NCBI RefSeq assembly: GCF_000633535.1 | Contig: NZ_AYMR01000007.1 | Location: 1 to 64,000, forward strand | Length of the DNA stretch: 64,000 nucleotides | Direction: 5' to 3' | Source: Leifsonia aquatica H1aii | Lineage (GTDB): Bacteria > Actinomycetota > Actinomycetes > Actinomycetales > Microbacteriaceae | Part shown: piece after piece, positions 1 to 7,052 of the stretch | How positions within the stretch are numbered: the stretch's first letter is position 1 | Layout: every line of letters begins with the position of its first letter | Program-made: the position numbers and the translations under genes | The notes under the pieces: generated by a model | Told to the model about the DNA's origin: nothing | The model's input: only the letters and a program-made list of their open reading frames with translations | Databases searched by the model: none

Positions 1-678
1 GTCGTGCTGTTCGACGAGATCGAGAAGGCGCACCCGGACATCTTCAACTCGCTGCTCCAGATCCTGGAGGAGGGTCGTCTGACCGATGGCCAGGGTCGCG
101 TCGTCGACTTCAAGAACACGGTCATCATCATGACGACCAACCTCGGCACGAAGGACATCTCCGGCGGCCCCGTCGGCTTCCAGATCGAGGGCGACCCGAC
201 CACCGGCTACGAGCGGATGCGCGGCAAGGTCTACGAGGAGCTGAAGAAGAACTTCAAGCCCGAGTTCCTGAACCGCGTCGACGAGATCATCGTCTTCCCG
301 CAGCTGAACAAGGCCGAGCTGCTGCAGATCGTCGACCTGTTCATCAAGCGCCTCTCCGACCGGCTGCTGGACCGCGACATGACCATCGAGCTGGAGCTCC
401 CGGCGAAGGAGCGCCTGATCGAGGTCGGGTTCGACCCGACGCTCGGCGCCCGCCCGCTGCGCCGCGCCGTCCAGCACGAGATCGAGGACCGGCTGAGCGA
501 GAAGATCCTGCACGGCGAGCTGAACGCGGGCGACCACGTCCACGTCGACTTCCGTGACGGGGAGTTCGTGTTCACCACGACCGCCCGGGCCGACGCGATC
601 GGGGCCGGCGTCAACGCGACGGCCGCCATCGGTACCGGCCCGGCGACACCGGACCTCGCCGCCAACGCGGACCTGTAG
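1..678 (+). CDS. clpC: ATP-dependent Clp protease ATP-binding subunit ClpC, C-terminal part
   Basis: This is the C-terminal 225 residues of the AAA+ unfoldase ClpC, which feeds substrates to the ClpP peptidase in the cytoplasm. The window opens inside the second AAA+ module, at its Walker B motif (VVLFDEIEKAHPD). Sensor 1 (TTNLG, near residue 45) follows, then the arginine-finger stretch FLNRVDEIIVF, and the small subdomain with sensor 2 (GARPLRRAVQHEIEDRL). The tail ends in an Ala/Gly/Thr-rich, poorly conserved extension, as in actinobacterial ClpC. The reading frame is open from base 1, so the gene is partial at its 5' end. A strong hairpin lies 27 bases after the stop codon. Confidence 0.96.
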   Translation, partial: VVLFDEIEKAHPDIFNSLLQILEEGRLTDGQGRVVDFKNTVIIMTTNLGTKDISGGPVGFQIEGDPTTGYERMRGKVYEELKKNFKPEFLNRVDEIIVFPQLNKAELLQIVDLFIKRLSDRLLDRDMTIELELPAKERLIEVGFDPTLGARPLRRAVQHEIEDRLSEKILHGELNAGDHVHVDFRDGEFVFTTTARADAIGAGVNATAAIGTGPATPDLAANADL

Positions 679-704
679 CCGCCGAGTACAGACAGAGTCG
701 GCCG

Positions 705-747
705 GAAACCGCCGGGTACGCAGAGAGTTCGCGTACTCGGCGGTTTC
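705..747 (+). terminator. Long stem-loop after clpC
   Basis: A 17-base arm (705-721, starting GAAACCGCCGGG) pairs with 731-747 around a 9-base loop, with a single G-U position. There is no clean T-tract, as is common for terminators in high-GC actinobacteria. The arms contain the core GCCGAGTACGC, which recurs in the hairpin after the XRE gene near 3161-3193. The element may therefore be an intergenic repeat that also terminates transcription. Confidence 0.6.
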
Positions 748-770
748 TGCGTGTCGGTAGGGTGGGACGA

Positions 771-1286
771 GTGAGTGGTGAGGCAGGAGCGGTCCGGGTC
801 CGTCGGGCGCGCACGGGAGACGTGGCGCGCATCCAGGAGCTCGTGGAGCCGCTCGTGCGACGACGCATCCTGCTCGGCAAGGAGACGGTGACGTTCTACG
901 AGGCCGTGCAGGAGTTCCGGGTCGCCGAGGACGAGGACGGCACGCTCATCGGCTGCGGTGCGCTCCACGTCATGTGGAGCGACCTCGGCGAGGTGCGCAC
1001 CCTCGCGGTCGCCGACGAATGGCTCGGTCGAGGCGTCGGCCGTGCCCTGCTGCAGCGACTCGAGACGGACGCCCGCGACCTCGGTCTCAGCCGCCTGTTC
1101 TGCCTGACGTTCGAGGTCGGCTTCTTCGAGCGCAACGGGTTCGAGGACATGGGGGAGGAGACGGTGGATCCCGCACTCTACGCCGAGCTCGTCCGCTCCA
1201 ACGACGAGGGCGTCGCGGAGTTCCTGGACCTGGCCCGCGTGAAGCCCAACACCCTGGGAAATACAAGGATGTTGAAGCGGCTCTGA
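771..1286 (+). CDS. argA: Amino-acid N-acetyltransferase (N-acetylglutamate synthase, mycobacterial ArgA type)
   Basis: This is a single-domain GNAT acetyltransferase of 171 residues that transfers acetyl from acetyl-CoA to the amino group of glutamate, the first step of arginine synthesis. It aligns from memory along its whole length with Mycobacterium tuberculosis Rv2747. Shared blocks are VRRARTGDV, the TFYEAVQEF helix, GCGALHV.WSDLGE, the acetyl-CoA loop GRGVGRALL, and the C-terminal EFLDLARVKPNTLGN. I chose the GTG at 771, which follows a GGTGGGA purine tract; an in-frame GTG at 762 would add three residues. It stands alone between clpC and an unrelated gene, so no arg operon is visible here. 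Confidence 0.85.
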   Translation: MSGEAGAVRVRRARTGDVARIQELVEPLVRRRILLGKETVTFYEAVQEFRVAEDEDGTLIGCGALHVMWSDLGEVRTLAVADEWLGRGVGRALLQRLETDARDLGLSRLFCLTFEVGFFERNGFEDMGEETVDPALYAELVRSNDEGVAEFLDLARVKPNTLGNTRMLKRL

Positions 1287-1332
1287 GCGCGTTGCGCCGG
1301 GGAAATCCGCGGCGCGCGGTTATGCTGCGGGC

Positions 1333-1968
1333 ATGTCGACGTTCAAGCATCCTGTCGGCCCGCAGCCGAGCACGGTCTATTGGCGACGCCGGCTCATCCT
1401 TGGTCTCGGCCTGCTCGCCGTGATCCTCGTCGTGGTGCTGATCATCGTGCGCCCCGGCGCCTCGGACGGCGCACCCGCTCCGGCCTCCACGACCAGCGCT
1501 CCGAAGAAGACCACGGCGCCGGCGTCGACGAGCATCCCGACCACGAAGACCACCGCGAGCGGTGCCGCGTGCGACAACGCGAACGTGCGTGTGGAGGCCG
1601 TCACCGACAAGGCGACCTACGCGGCGGGCGAGCTGCCGCAGCTGTCGGTCGCGATCACGAACACCGGCTCCACGGCGTGCAAGATCGACGCCGGGACGGC
1701 GCAGCAGCTGTTCACCATCACCAGCGGATCCGAGACCTACTGGAAGTCGACCGACTGCCAGACCGACAAGGTGGATGCCGAGGTGCTCCTCGAGCCCGGC
1801 AAGACCATCTCGTCGCAGGCGCCGATCACCTGGGACCGCACCCGCTCCGACCCGTCCACCTGCCAGGCGACGCGCGAGCAGGTCCCCGCCGGGGGAGCCT
1901 CCTACCACCTGACGACGACGGTCGCGGGCATCCAATCCCCCGAGACCAAGCAGTTCATCCTCCAGTAG
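1333..1968 (+). CDS. Hypothetical membrane-anchored protein with extracytoplasmic domain
   Basis: I do not recognise a named family. The 211-residue product has a short basic N-terminus and one strong membrane segment (about residues 22-42, LILGLGLLAVILVVVLIIV). A low-complexity Ser/Thr/Pro/Ala linker covers about residues 45-75. The following beta-rich domain of about 130 residues contains CDNANVRVEAVTDKATYAAGELPQ and ITNTG blocks, which resemble the immunoglobulin-like fold of DUF4232-type actinobacterial proteins. Four cysteines in the outer domain could form two disulfides. The topology suggests a cytoplasmic N-terminus and an exported C-terminal domain. It is probably transcribed alone. 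Confidence 0.8.
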   Translation: MSTFKHPVGPQPSTVYWRRRLILGLGLLAVILVVVLIIVRPGASDGAPAPASTTSAPKKTTAPASTSIPTTKTTASGAACDNANVRVEAVTDKATYAAGELPQLSVAITNTGSTACKIDAGTAQQLFTITSGSETYWKSTDCQTDKVDAEVLLEPGKTISSQAPITWDRTRSDPSTCQATREQVPAGGASYHLTTTVAGIQSPETKQFILQ

Positions 1969-2049
1969 CGGGCGCTGCCGGCCGCCGAGGCGGCACACAG
2001 TGCACGCATTCTCGCCGAGGCGGCGAATAGTTCGCCGTCTCGATGGAGG

Positions 2050-2817
2050 CTAGGGGAGGGTGAGGATCTCGGCCCCGTCGGGGGTGATCGCGATCGTGTG
2101 CTCGCTGTGGGCGGTGCGGGCGCCGGTCGCACTGCGGAGGGTCCAGCCGTCGGCGTCGGTGACGAGCTCAGCGGTGTCGGCCATCACCCACGGCTCGAGT
2201 GCGAGCAGGAGGCCGGGGCGCAGTCGATAGCCGCGGCCCGGCCGGCCGTCGTTGGAGACGTGCGGGTCCTGGTGCATGGTGGAGCCGATGCCGTGGCCGC
2301 CGAACTCCAGGTTCACCGGGTAGCCGGCCTCGTGCAGCACCGAGCCGATCGTGTACGACAGATCGCCGATGCGCGCACCGGGGTGGGCGGCGGCGATCGC
2401 GGCGGCGAGGGCGCGCTCGGTCGTCTCGATCATCGCGACGTCGGCCGGCGCGCGCGTCGGGCCGACGATGACGCTGATCGCCGCGTCGGCGGCGATGCCG
2501 TCGAGCGTGACAGCGAGGTCGAGCGTGAGGAGGTCGCCGTCGACGAGAGCGTAGTCGTGCGGCATCCCGTGCAGCACGGCGTCGTTGACCGCCGTGCAGA
2601 TGTAGTGGCCGAACGGGCCGCGTCCGAACGACGGCGCGTAGTCCACGTAGCAGGATTCGGCGCCGGCCTCCGCGATCAGCGCCGCCGTCCAGCTGTCGAT
2701 CTCGAGCAGGTTGGTGCCGACGGCGACGCGGCTCTTGAGGGTCTGGAGGATGCGCCCGACCAGCGCTCCGGCGGCACGCGCCCGGGTCAGCTCGGCCGGG
2801 GTCAGGATCTCGATCAT
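2050..2817 (-). CDS. map: Type I methionine aminopeptidase
   Basis: This cytoplasmic metalloprotease removes the initiator methionine from new proteins. The 255-residue length is normal for bacterial type I enzymes. All five metal ligands are visible with the family spacing: D100, D111, H175 (in FGGHGIG), E208 (in LALEPW) and E239 (in HSEHTIAI). The substrate-binding histidine is H83 in VNDAVLHGMP. It lies alone, divergent from an XRE regulator, and not beside adk/secY/infA where the housekeeping map of actinobacteria usually sits. It is therefore probably a second, regulated copy. The -10-like TATAGT lies 7 bases before the ATG, so the mRNA may be leaderless. Confidence 0.93.
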   Translation of the reverse strand: MIEILTPAELTRARAAGALVGRILQTLKSRVAVGTNLLEIDSWTAALIAEAGAESCYVDYAPSFGRGPFGHYICTAVNDAVLHGMPHDYALVDGDLLTLDLAVTLDGIAADAAISVIVGPTRAPADVAMIETTERALAAAIAAAHPGARIGDLSYTIGSVLHEAGYPVNLEFGGHGIGSTMHQDPHVSNDGRPGRGYRLRPGLLLALEPWVMADTAELVTDADGWTLRSATGARTAHSEHTIAITPDGAEILTLP

Positions 2818-2824
2818 GCCGATA

Positions 2825-2857
2825 ACTATACCGGTATGAGTATCCCGGTATTAGTAT
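2825..2857. promoter_or_regulatory. Divergent map/XRE promoter with paired palindromic operators
   Basis: The 46-base gap between the two divergent genes holds a perfect 10-bp palindrome, ATACCGGTAT (2828-2837). A one-mismatch copy, ATCCCGGTAT, follows at 2842-2851, with 14 bp between centres. The sites overlap a -10-like TATAGT for map (minus strand, 2825-2830) and abut TAGTAT for the XRE gene (2852-2857). Both hexamers lie 6-7 bases from their start codons. The simplest reading is that the XRE protein binds here and represses both genes; this is inferred from position and symmetry. Confidence 0.65.
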
Positions 2858-2863
2858 GGGGTC

Positions 2864-3151
2864 ATGGTCAGGTTGCCGAACACTCCCGCCGAGATCGAGC
2901 GTGGTCAGCGGCTCGGTGCGCTGATGCGCCGCGCGCGCGGCGAGCGGTCGATGCTGGCGGTCGCCCTCGATGCGGGTGTGTCGCCGGAGACGGTGCGGAA
3001 GATCGAGTCGGGCCGGGTGGCGACGCCCGCCTTCCCGACGATCGCGGCCATCGCCGCTGTGCTCGGGCTGTCGCTGGACGCCGTGTGGGCCGAGATCAGC
3101 GAACCGCTCGCCGGCGCGGACGCAGTTGCCGAGGAGCCCCTGGCCTCCTGA
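2864..3151 (+). CDS. XRE-family helix-turn-helix regulator
   Basis: This is a 95-residue Cro/C1-type DNA-binding protein with one HTH domain filling most of its length. Visible parts are RGQRLGALMRRARGERSMLAVALDAGVSPETVRKIESGRVATPAFPTIAAIAAVLGLSLD, with the recognition helix around SPETVRKIE. No ligand or dimerisation domain follows, only a short acidic tail. It diverges from map across a gap containing two ATACCGGTAT-like palindromes, so it is likely an autorepressor that also controls map. The ATG lies six bases after TAGTAT, which fits a leaderless transcript; no Shine-Dalgarno sequence is seen. It could alternatively belong to a toxin-antitoxin-like pair, but map is not a known toxin. Confidence 0.88.
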   Translation: MVRLPNTPAEIERGQRLGALMRRARGERSMLAVALDAGVSPETVRKIESGRVATPAFPTIAAIAAVLGLSLDAVWAEISEPLAGADAVAEEPLAS

Positions 3152-3160
3152 CCCGGCCGT

Positions 3161-3193
3161 CGCCGAGTCCGCGCATTTTCTGCGTACTCGACG
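3161..3193. repeat. Imperfect intergenic hairpin sharing a core with the clpC hairpin
   Basis: CGCCGAGTCCGCGCA pairs imperfectly with TGCGTACTCGACG across a TTTTC loop. The core CGAGTnCGC and the flanking TTTCTGCGTACTCG also occur in the hairpin after clpC (705-747). It lies between the convergent XRE and radA genes and may act as a bidirectional terminator or be a REP-like element. Confidence 0.45.
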
Positions 3194-3209
3194 CTTTCGG
3201 GCCCACTTG

Positions 3210-3267
3210 GTGCGGGCTCGGCGGGTGCGGGCTCGGCGGGTGCGGTCAGAAGGGTGCGGTCAGAAGG
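3210..3267. repeat. Two adjacent short tandem duplications at the 3' end of radA
   Basis: Two exact 15-bp copies of GTGCGGGCTCGGCGG (3210-3224, 3225-3239) run straight into two exact 14-bp copies of GTGCGGTCAGAAGG (3240-3253, 3254-3267). The second 14-bp copy contains the radA stop codon (reverse complement of TCA at 3260-3262) and its last codon. The array looks like replication slippage. Confidence 0.85.
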
Positions 3268-4621
3268 CGGCGTCGAGTTCGCGTTCGCGGGGAGTGGACC
3301 CGGCGGTGAACGCCAGCCGCAGCGCCTCGCGGATGGAGGCGCTCTGGTCGTCCACGCGCGTCGCGAAGCCCAGCCGTTTCGCCTCCGCGGCCCGCTGCTT
3401 GCCGTTGGTGACCGGCCGGATCTCGCCGGCGAGGCTGATCTCGCCGAAGGCCACGAGGGCGTGCGGGATGGCGCGGTCGGAGGCCGCCGAGGCCACTGCG
3501 AGGGCGATGGCCAGGTCGGCGCCGGGTTCGGTGAGCCGCACGCCGCCGACGGTGGAGACGTAGACGTCCTTGTCGCCGAGCTTGATGCCGGCGCGGCGCT
3601 CCAGCACGGCGAGCAGCATCGCCACGCGCGAGCTGTCGACGCCGTTGGTGACGCGGCGCGGGTTCGGTGCGGCGGTGGCCACGACGAGGGCCTGCACTTC
3701 CACCGGGAGCGGGCGCCGTCCCTCCATCGCGACCGTCACGCAGGTGCCGGAGACCGGGGTGGAGGTGCGGCTGAGGAACAGCCCGCTCGGGTCGGGGACC
3801 TCGGCGATGCCGTCGCCGGTCATCTCGAAGCAGCCGACCTCGTCGGTCGGCCCGAAACGGTTCTTGAGCGCTCGCACGAAGCGGAGCGACGTCTGCCGGT
3901 CGCCCTCGAACTGGCACACCACGTCTACCAGGTGCTCCAGCAGCCGGGGGCCCGCGATGGAGCCGTCCTTGGTGACGTGCCCGACGATCAGGATGGGCAG
4001 CCCGCGTTCTTTGGCGATGCGGATGAGCGTGCTGGCGACCTCCCGCACCTGGCTCGGGCCGCCGGCGATGCCGTCGATGCTGCCGCTGGAGACGGTCTGC
4101 ACCGAGTCGACGATGACCAGCGAGGGTGCGACGGCGTCGATCTGGCCGATGATCGTGGCGAGGTCGGTCTCGGCGGCGAGGTAGAGCTCGTCGTGGAGGG
4201 CGCCGGTGCGCTCGGCGCGCATGCGCACCTGGCCGACGGACTCCTCGGCGCTCACGTACAGCACGCGCGCCTGCTGGGCCGCCGCGCGTGAGGCGACCTC
4301 GAGCAGCAGGGTGGACTTGCCGACGCCCGGCTCGCCGCTCAGCAGGATGGCCGCGCCCGGCACGATCCCGCCGCCCAGCACCCGGTCGAACTCGCCGATG
4401 CCGCTCGGCCGCCGGCCCGCCGCCTCCGTCTCGATGTGCGCGATCGAGCGGGCCTCCCGCCCGGCTCCGATCGTGACCGGCGTCAGCGCGCGCAGGACGC
4501 CGGTGGGCGCCGCCGTCTCCTCCACCGTGCCCCAGGCCTGGCACTCGCCGCAGCGGCCGACCCACTTGGCCGCCGTCCAGCCGCACTCCGTGCAGCGGTA
4601 GTTGACGTGAGCCTTCGCCAC
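3260..4621 (-). CDS. radA: DNA repair protein RadA (Sms)
   Basis: RadA is a RecA-like ATPase and helicase that processes recombination intermediates. The 453 residues have the canonical order: a C4 zinc finger (C10, C13, C24, C27), a RecA-type ATPase with Walker A GEPGVGKST (96-104), the RadA-specific KNRFG motif (253-257), and a C-terminal Lon-protease-like domain that lacks protease activity in this family. I chose the GTG at 4621 because GAGGAGG lies five bases upstream and translation then begins VAKAHVNYRC, as in homologues; upstream in-frame starts lack a ribosome binding site. The stop codon lies within a short tandem duplication. Confidence 0.96.
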   Translation of the reverse strand: MAKAHVNYRCTECGWTAAKWVGRCGECQAWGTVEETAAPTGVLRALTPVTIGAGREARSIAHIETEAAGRRPSGIGEFDRVLGGGIVPGAAILLSGEPGVGKSTLLLEVASRAAAQQARVLYVSAEESVGQVRMRAERTGALHDELYLAAETDLATIIGQIDAVAPSLVIVDSVQTVSSGSIDGIAGGPSQVREVASTLIRIAKERGLPILIVGHVTKDGSIAGPRLLEHLVDVVCQFEGDRQTSLRFVRALKNRFGPTDEVGCFEMTGDGIAEVPDPSGLFLSRTSTPVSGTCVTVAMEGRRPLPVEVQALVVATAAPNPRRVTNGVDSSRVAMLLAVLERRAGIKLGDKDVYVSTVGGVRLTEPGADLAIALAVASAASDRAIPHALVAFGEISLAGEIRPVTNGKQRAAEAKRLGFATRVDDQSASIREALRLAFTAGSTPRERELDAAF

Positions 4622-4752
4622 GGCACCTCCTCGATCCATCGCCCACACTACGGGCGGCCACCGTCACTGCCGGAAGGATCGCGGGGTTCGGGGGAGAACC
4701 GGCTGCCCGCGCCCGCTGTCGAGGGTTCTGTGCCGCGGCTCCCGGGAGCAGA

Positions 4753-5685
4753 ATGGGCGCCATGGCGAACCTGACGTACACCCTGCGCTCCGGCCGGAGG
4801 GTCGGCCTGACCACCCTGGGAGACGCCGACGCGGAACGCATCGTGGTGTTCTGCCATGCGGCCCCCGGCTCCTCGGTGTTCGACCCCGATCCCGACGCCT
4901 CCGCCACCCGCAACGTCCATATCGTCGCCCTCGACCGGCCCGGGTACGGCGCCAGCGATCCGTGGCCGCACGGCGAGTGGCCGAGCATCACCCGGGCGGC
5001 CGACGACATCGCCGAGTACCTGCGGTCCGTCGTGCTCGCCGAGAGCTCGTCCGGGGTGGGCCGTCCGCGCACGGTCGGCATCGTGGGCTGGTCGGCGGGT
5101 GGCCGGGTCGCCCTCGCCTTCGCCGCGCGGCACCCCGAGCTCACCGATCGGGTCGCCGTCGTCGCCACTCCGGCGCCGAACGAGGCCGTCCCGTGGATCC
5201 CCCCGGAGCTCCAGGCGGAGTCGGACCGGCTGGGGGCGCTCGCTCCGGACGCCGCCGTCCAGCAGCTCAGCGCCCAGCTGGAGCCGCAGGCGGAGGCCGT
5301 GCTGTCCGTGACCGAGCCCGGTGATGTCCCGCCCGATGCGGTCGGCGCCACTGCGGTCGACGAGGCGGTGCTGGCAGGACCGGGGGTGCGCGATCGGCTC
5401 GGCCGGATGCTGCACGACGCCTTTCGCCAGGGTGCCGTCGGAGCGGCCGCCGACATCCTCTCGTACACCGCCCGGCCGTGGGGATTCGATCCCGCCCAGG
5501 TGCGGGCGAAGACACTGGTCGTCGGCGGTCAGGGCGATGCGATCGCCGGCAACGCCCATGCCGTCTGGTACAAGAACGCCGTCCCGGACTCCCGGATGGA
5601 GATGGTGCCCGGCACCGGGCATCTGGTCATCGTGCCGGCGTGGGGGAGGGTGCTGTCGCACCTGGCGCCGGGCTCGACCCGCTGA
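4753..5685 (+). CDS. Alpha/beta-fold hydrolase
   Basis: This 310-residue protein has the alpha/beta-hydrolase fold, and its substrate cannot be told from sequence. The oxyanion region is FCHAAPGSS, where most relatives have HGxPGS. The nucleophile elbow is GWSAGG, with serine as nucleophile, and the likely catalytic histidine is in PGTGHLVIVPAW near the C-terminus. An acid in GGQGDAI would complete the triad. No signal peptide or membrane segment is seen, so it is cytoplasmic. The ATG at 4753 follows GGGAG; an ATG nine bases downstream is also possible. The last 59 bases overlap the 3' end of the convergent SGNH hydrolase gene. Confidence 0.88.
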   Translation: MGAMANLTYTLRSGRRVGLTTLGDADAERIVVFCHAAPGSSVFDPDPDASATRNVHIVALDRPGYGASDPWPHGEWPSITRAADDIAEYLRSVVLAESSSGVGRPRTVGIVGWSAGGRVALAFAARHPELTDRVAVVATPAPNEAVPWIPPELQAESDRLGALAPDAAVQQLSAQLEPQAEAVLSVTEPGDVPPDAVGATAVDEAVLAGPGVRDRLGRMLHDAFRQGAVGAAADILSYTARPWGFDPAQVRAKTLVVGGQGDAIAGNAHAVWYKNAVPDSRMEMVPGTGHLVIVPAWGRVLSHLAPGSTR

Positions 5686-6487
5686 GCGCCGTGCTGGCGG
5701 TAGTGGCCCCCGCACGGTCGTCCGTCGCCGGCGTCCTCGGGAACTTCGCCTTCGCCAGCCGGGTCACGGCGGGGAGGAAGGCGGAGGCCCACACCCGGTA
5801 GCCGTGGTCGTTGGGGTGGAAGAGGTCCTCGGCGAACTGCGTGAACGCGCCGCGCAGACCCTCCCGCCTCATCGACGCGTGGAGGGGAGCGACGGTGAGG
5901 CCGGCGGCGGCGGCCTCCTGGCGCAGGATGGTGTTCGCCTCGGCGACCTTCCGCTCATTCCACGGCAGGTAGAAGTACGGCAGATCGGCGACCACCGCGT
6001 CCACCGGGAGCGCGCCGAGCACGCGCCGGATCCCGGCGCGGAAGGTCGCCGGATCGAACAAGGCGATGTCGTTCGCGCCGATCGACACCGTGACGATGTC
6101 GGGCTGCAGGGTCTCGAACCGGGGGAGCTGGTCGGCAACGGCGAGGGCGACCGTGGCCCCGGAGACGCTCAGGTTCACGACGCGCACCGACCGGCCGGTC
6201 GCGGCACGGAGGTGATCGGCGATCACGCCGACGTAGCTGTTCTCGGGCTGCGACGCCCCGATCCCCTGCGCGGCGCTGTCGCCGATCGCGACGTACAGGA
6301 TCTCGCCCTCGGTCGTCGCGATGTCCCGCCACCATTTGGAGTGCACCGGGAGCATCTCGTTCAGGCGGACCTTCCCGGCGGCGACGGATGCGCGTTTCTG
6401 CTGGATGCGGCTCCAGGCGTACGCGGCGCCACCGGTGACGGCGCCCACGACGCCGACCGTGGTGACGATGCGACCCGTGGTGTTCAT
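5627..6487 (-). CDS. SGNH/GDSL-family hydrolase with N-terminal membrane anchor
   Basis: This 286-residue serine esterase or lipase-like enzyme carries the SGNH blocks. Block I is VAIGDSAAQGIG (nucleophile Ser), block III is SIGANDIALFD (Asn), and block V is FHPNDHGYRVWA (Asp and His). The N-terminus has a hydrophobic anchor (about residues 5-24), so the catalytic domain probably faces outside. A Thr/Ala/Pro-rich tail ends the protein. The ATG at 6487 was chosen because extending upstream would run through the tRNA-Ser gene. The substrate is unknown; relatives act on acyl esters of lipids or cell-wall sugars. The 3' end overlaps the convergent hydrolase by 59 bases. Confidence 0.87.
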   Translation of the reverse strand: MNTTGRIVTTVGVVGAVTGGAAYAWSRIQQKRASVAAGKVRLNEMLPVHSKWWRDIATTEGEILYVAIGDSAAQGIGASQPENSYVGVIADHLRAATGRSVRVVNLSVSGATVALAVADQLPRFETLQPDIVTVSIGANDIALFDPATFRAGIRRVLGALPVDAVVADLPYFYLPWNERKVAEANTILRQEAAAAGLTVAPLHASMRREGLRGAFTQFAEDLFHPNDHGYRVWASAFLPAVTRLAKAKFPRTPATDDRAGATTASTALSGSSPAPGATAPSPTPAR

Positions 6488-6558
6488 GCGTGCAGCGTAC
6501 TCCGCGTACCGTGAGGCCCCCGTGGGTGTGCGCTGTGCGGGGCCTGGATGCGCGCTGA

Positions 6559-6588
6559 TTGGCGGCCTGCGGAAAGTTCGCCTAAGAT
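6559..6588 (+). promoter_or_regulatory. Promoter of tRNA-Ser
   Basis: TTGGCG (6559-6564) and TAAGAT (6583-6588) are separated by 18 bp and end seven bases before the mature tRNA 5' end. Both match the housekeeping sigma consensus moderately. Confidence 0.55.
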
Positions 6589-6595
6589 AATCCGC

Positions 6596-6685
6596 GGTAC
6601 CGTGTCCGAGCGGCCGAAGGTGCAACTCTCGAAAAGTTGTGTGGGTGAAAGCCCACCGTGGGTTCAAATCCCACCGGTACCGCCA
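6596..6685 (+). tRNA. tRNA-Ser (anticodon CGA)
   Basis: The acceptor stem GGTACCG (6596-6602) pairs with CGGTACC (6675-6681), followed by discriminator G and an encoded CCA. The anticodon arm is CAACT-CTCGAAA-AGTTG, giving anticodon CGA for UCG codons. A long variable arm (GTGGGTGAAAGCCCAC) marks it as a class II serine tRNA, and the T-arm is GTGGG-TTCAAAT-CCCAC. The T-arm and 3' end also form the left copy of a direct repeat that bounds an inserted island, so this gene is the integration target and was kept intact by the insertion. Confidence 0.97.
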
Positions 6686-6687
6686 GA
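6662..6687 (+). repeat. attL: left direct repeat of the tRNA-Ser island
   Basis: These 26 bases run from the T-loop GTTCAAATCCC through the CCA end plus GA, and are identical to 8943-8968. A direct repeat of a tRNA 3' end bounding foreign DNA is the classic product of tyrosine-integrase insertion. Confidence 0.9.
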
Positions 6688-6733
6688 GAAAACCCCCGCG
6701 ATCCCAGTTTTTATAAGGGATTGGGGGGTTTTC
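6688..6733 (+). terminator. Rho-independent terminator after tRNA-Ser
   Basis: GAAAACCCCC (6688-6697) pairs with GGGGGTTTTC (6724-6733), and the inner ATCCC (6701-6705) pairs with GGGAT (6717-6721), around an AT-rich loop. The stem ends in a T-run. It lies just inside the island, so the incoming DNA supplied a terminator that replaces the native one now after attR. Confidence 0.85.
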
Positions 6734-7052
6734 GCTTTCCCAGAAGAGGCGATTTTCCCACAATTTGCCCACACTTGCGGGAAGAGTGAGCCAGCAGATG
6801 TGACCTCGATCGCTCGCTGAAACTCCTGAGTCGGGCGAGAGAGGAAAAGGGTGAAAGCGGAGGTGGGGCTGAGCTGCGTTTCCATTCCGCTTCGCTGAAT
6901 GGAATCTTGCTCGTCGCCGGCGCTCCTCCGGTCCGTGCTGGGTCGCTTCAGTCGTCGTCCGCCGACGCCACTTCGTGGCGTTGGTCGGCGCCTATCAGGC
7001 CGTACACTCCATGAGTCCGAATCGATCGGCCATCACATGAAGGGGAAACACA
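6734..7052. other. Non-coding left part of the island
   Basis: I see no convincing gene here. A short hairpin (TCCATTC at 6881-6887 with GAATGGA at 6897-6903) is present. AAGGGG just before 7053 serves as ribosome binding site for the next gene. The rest shows no recognisable structure. Confidence 0.5.

Noticed and set aside
5627-6772. An N-terminally extended SGNH hydrolase running through the tRNA gene
   Set aside because: The extension would translate the antisense of tRNA-Ser. The ATG at 6487 starts a proper membrane anchor.
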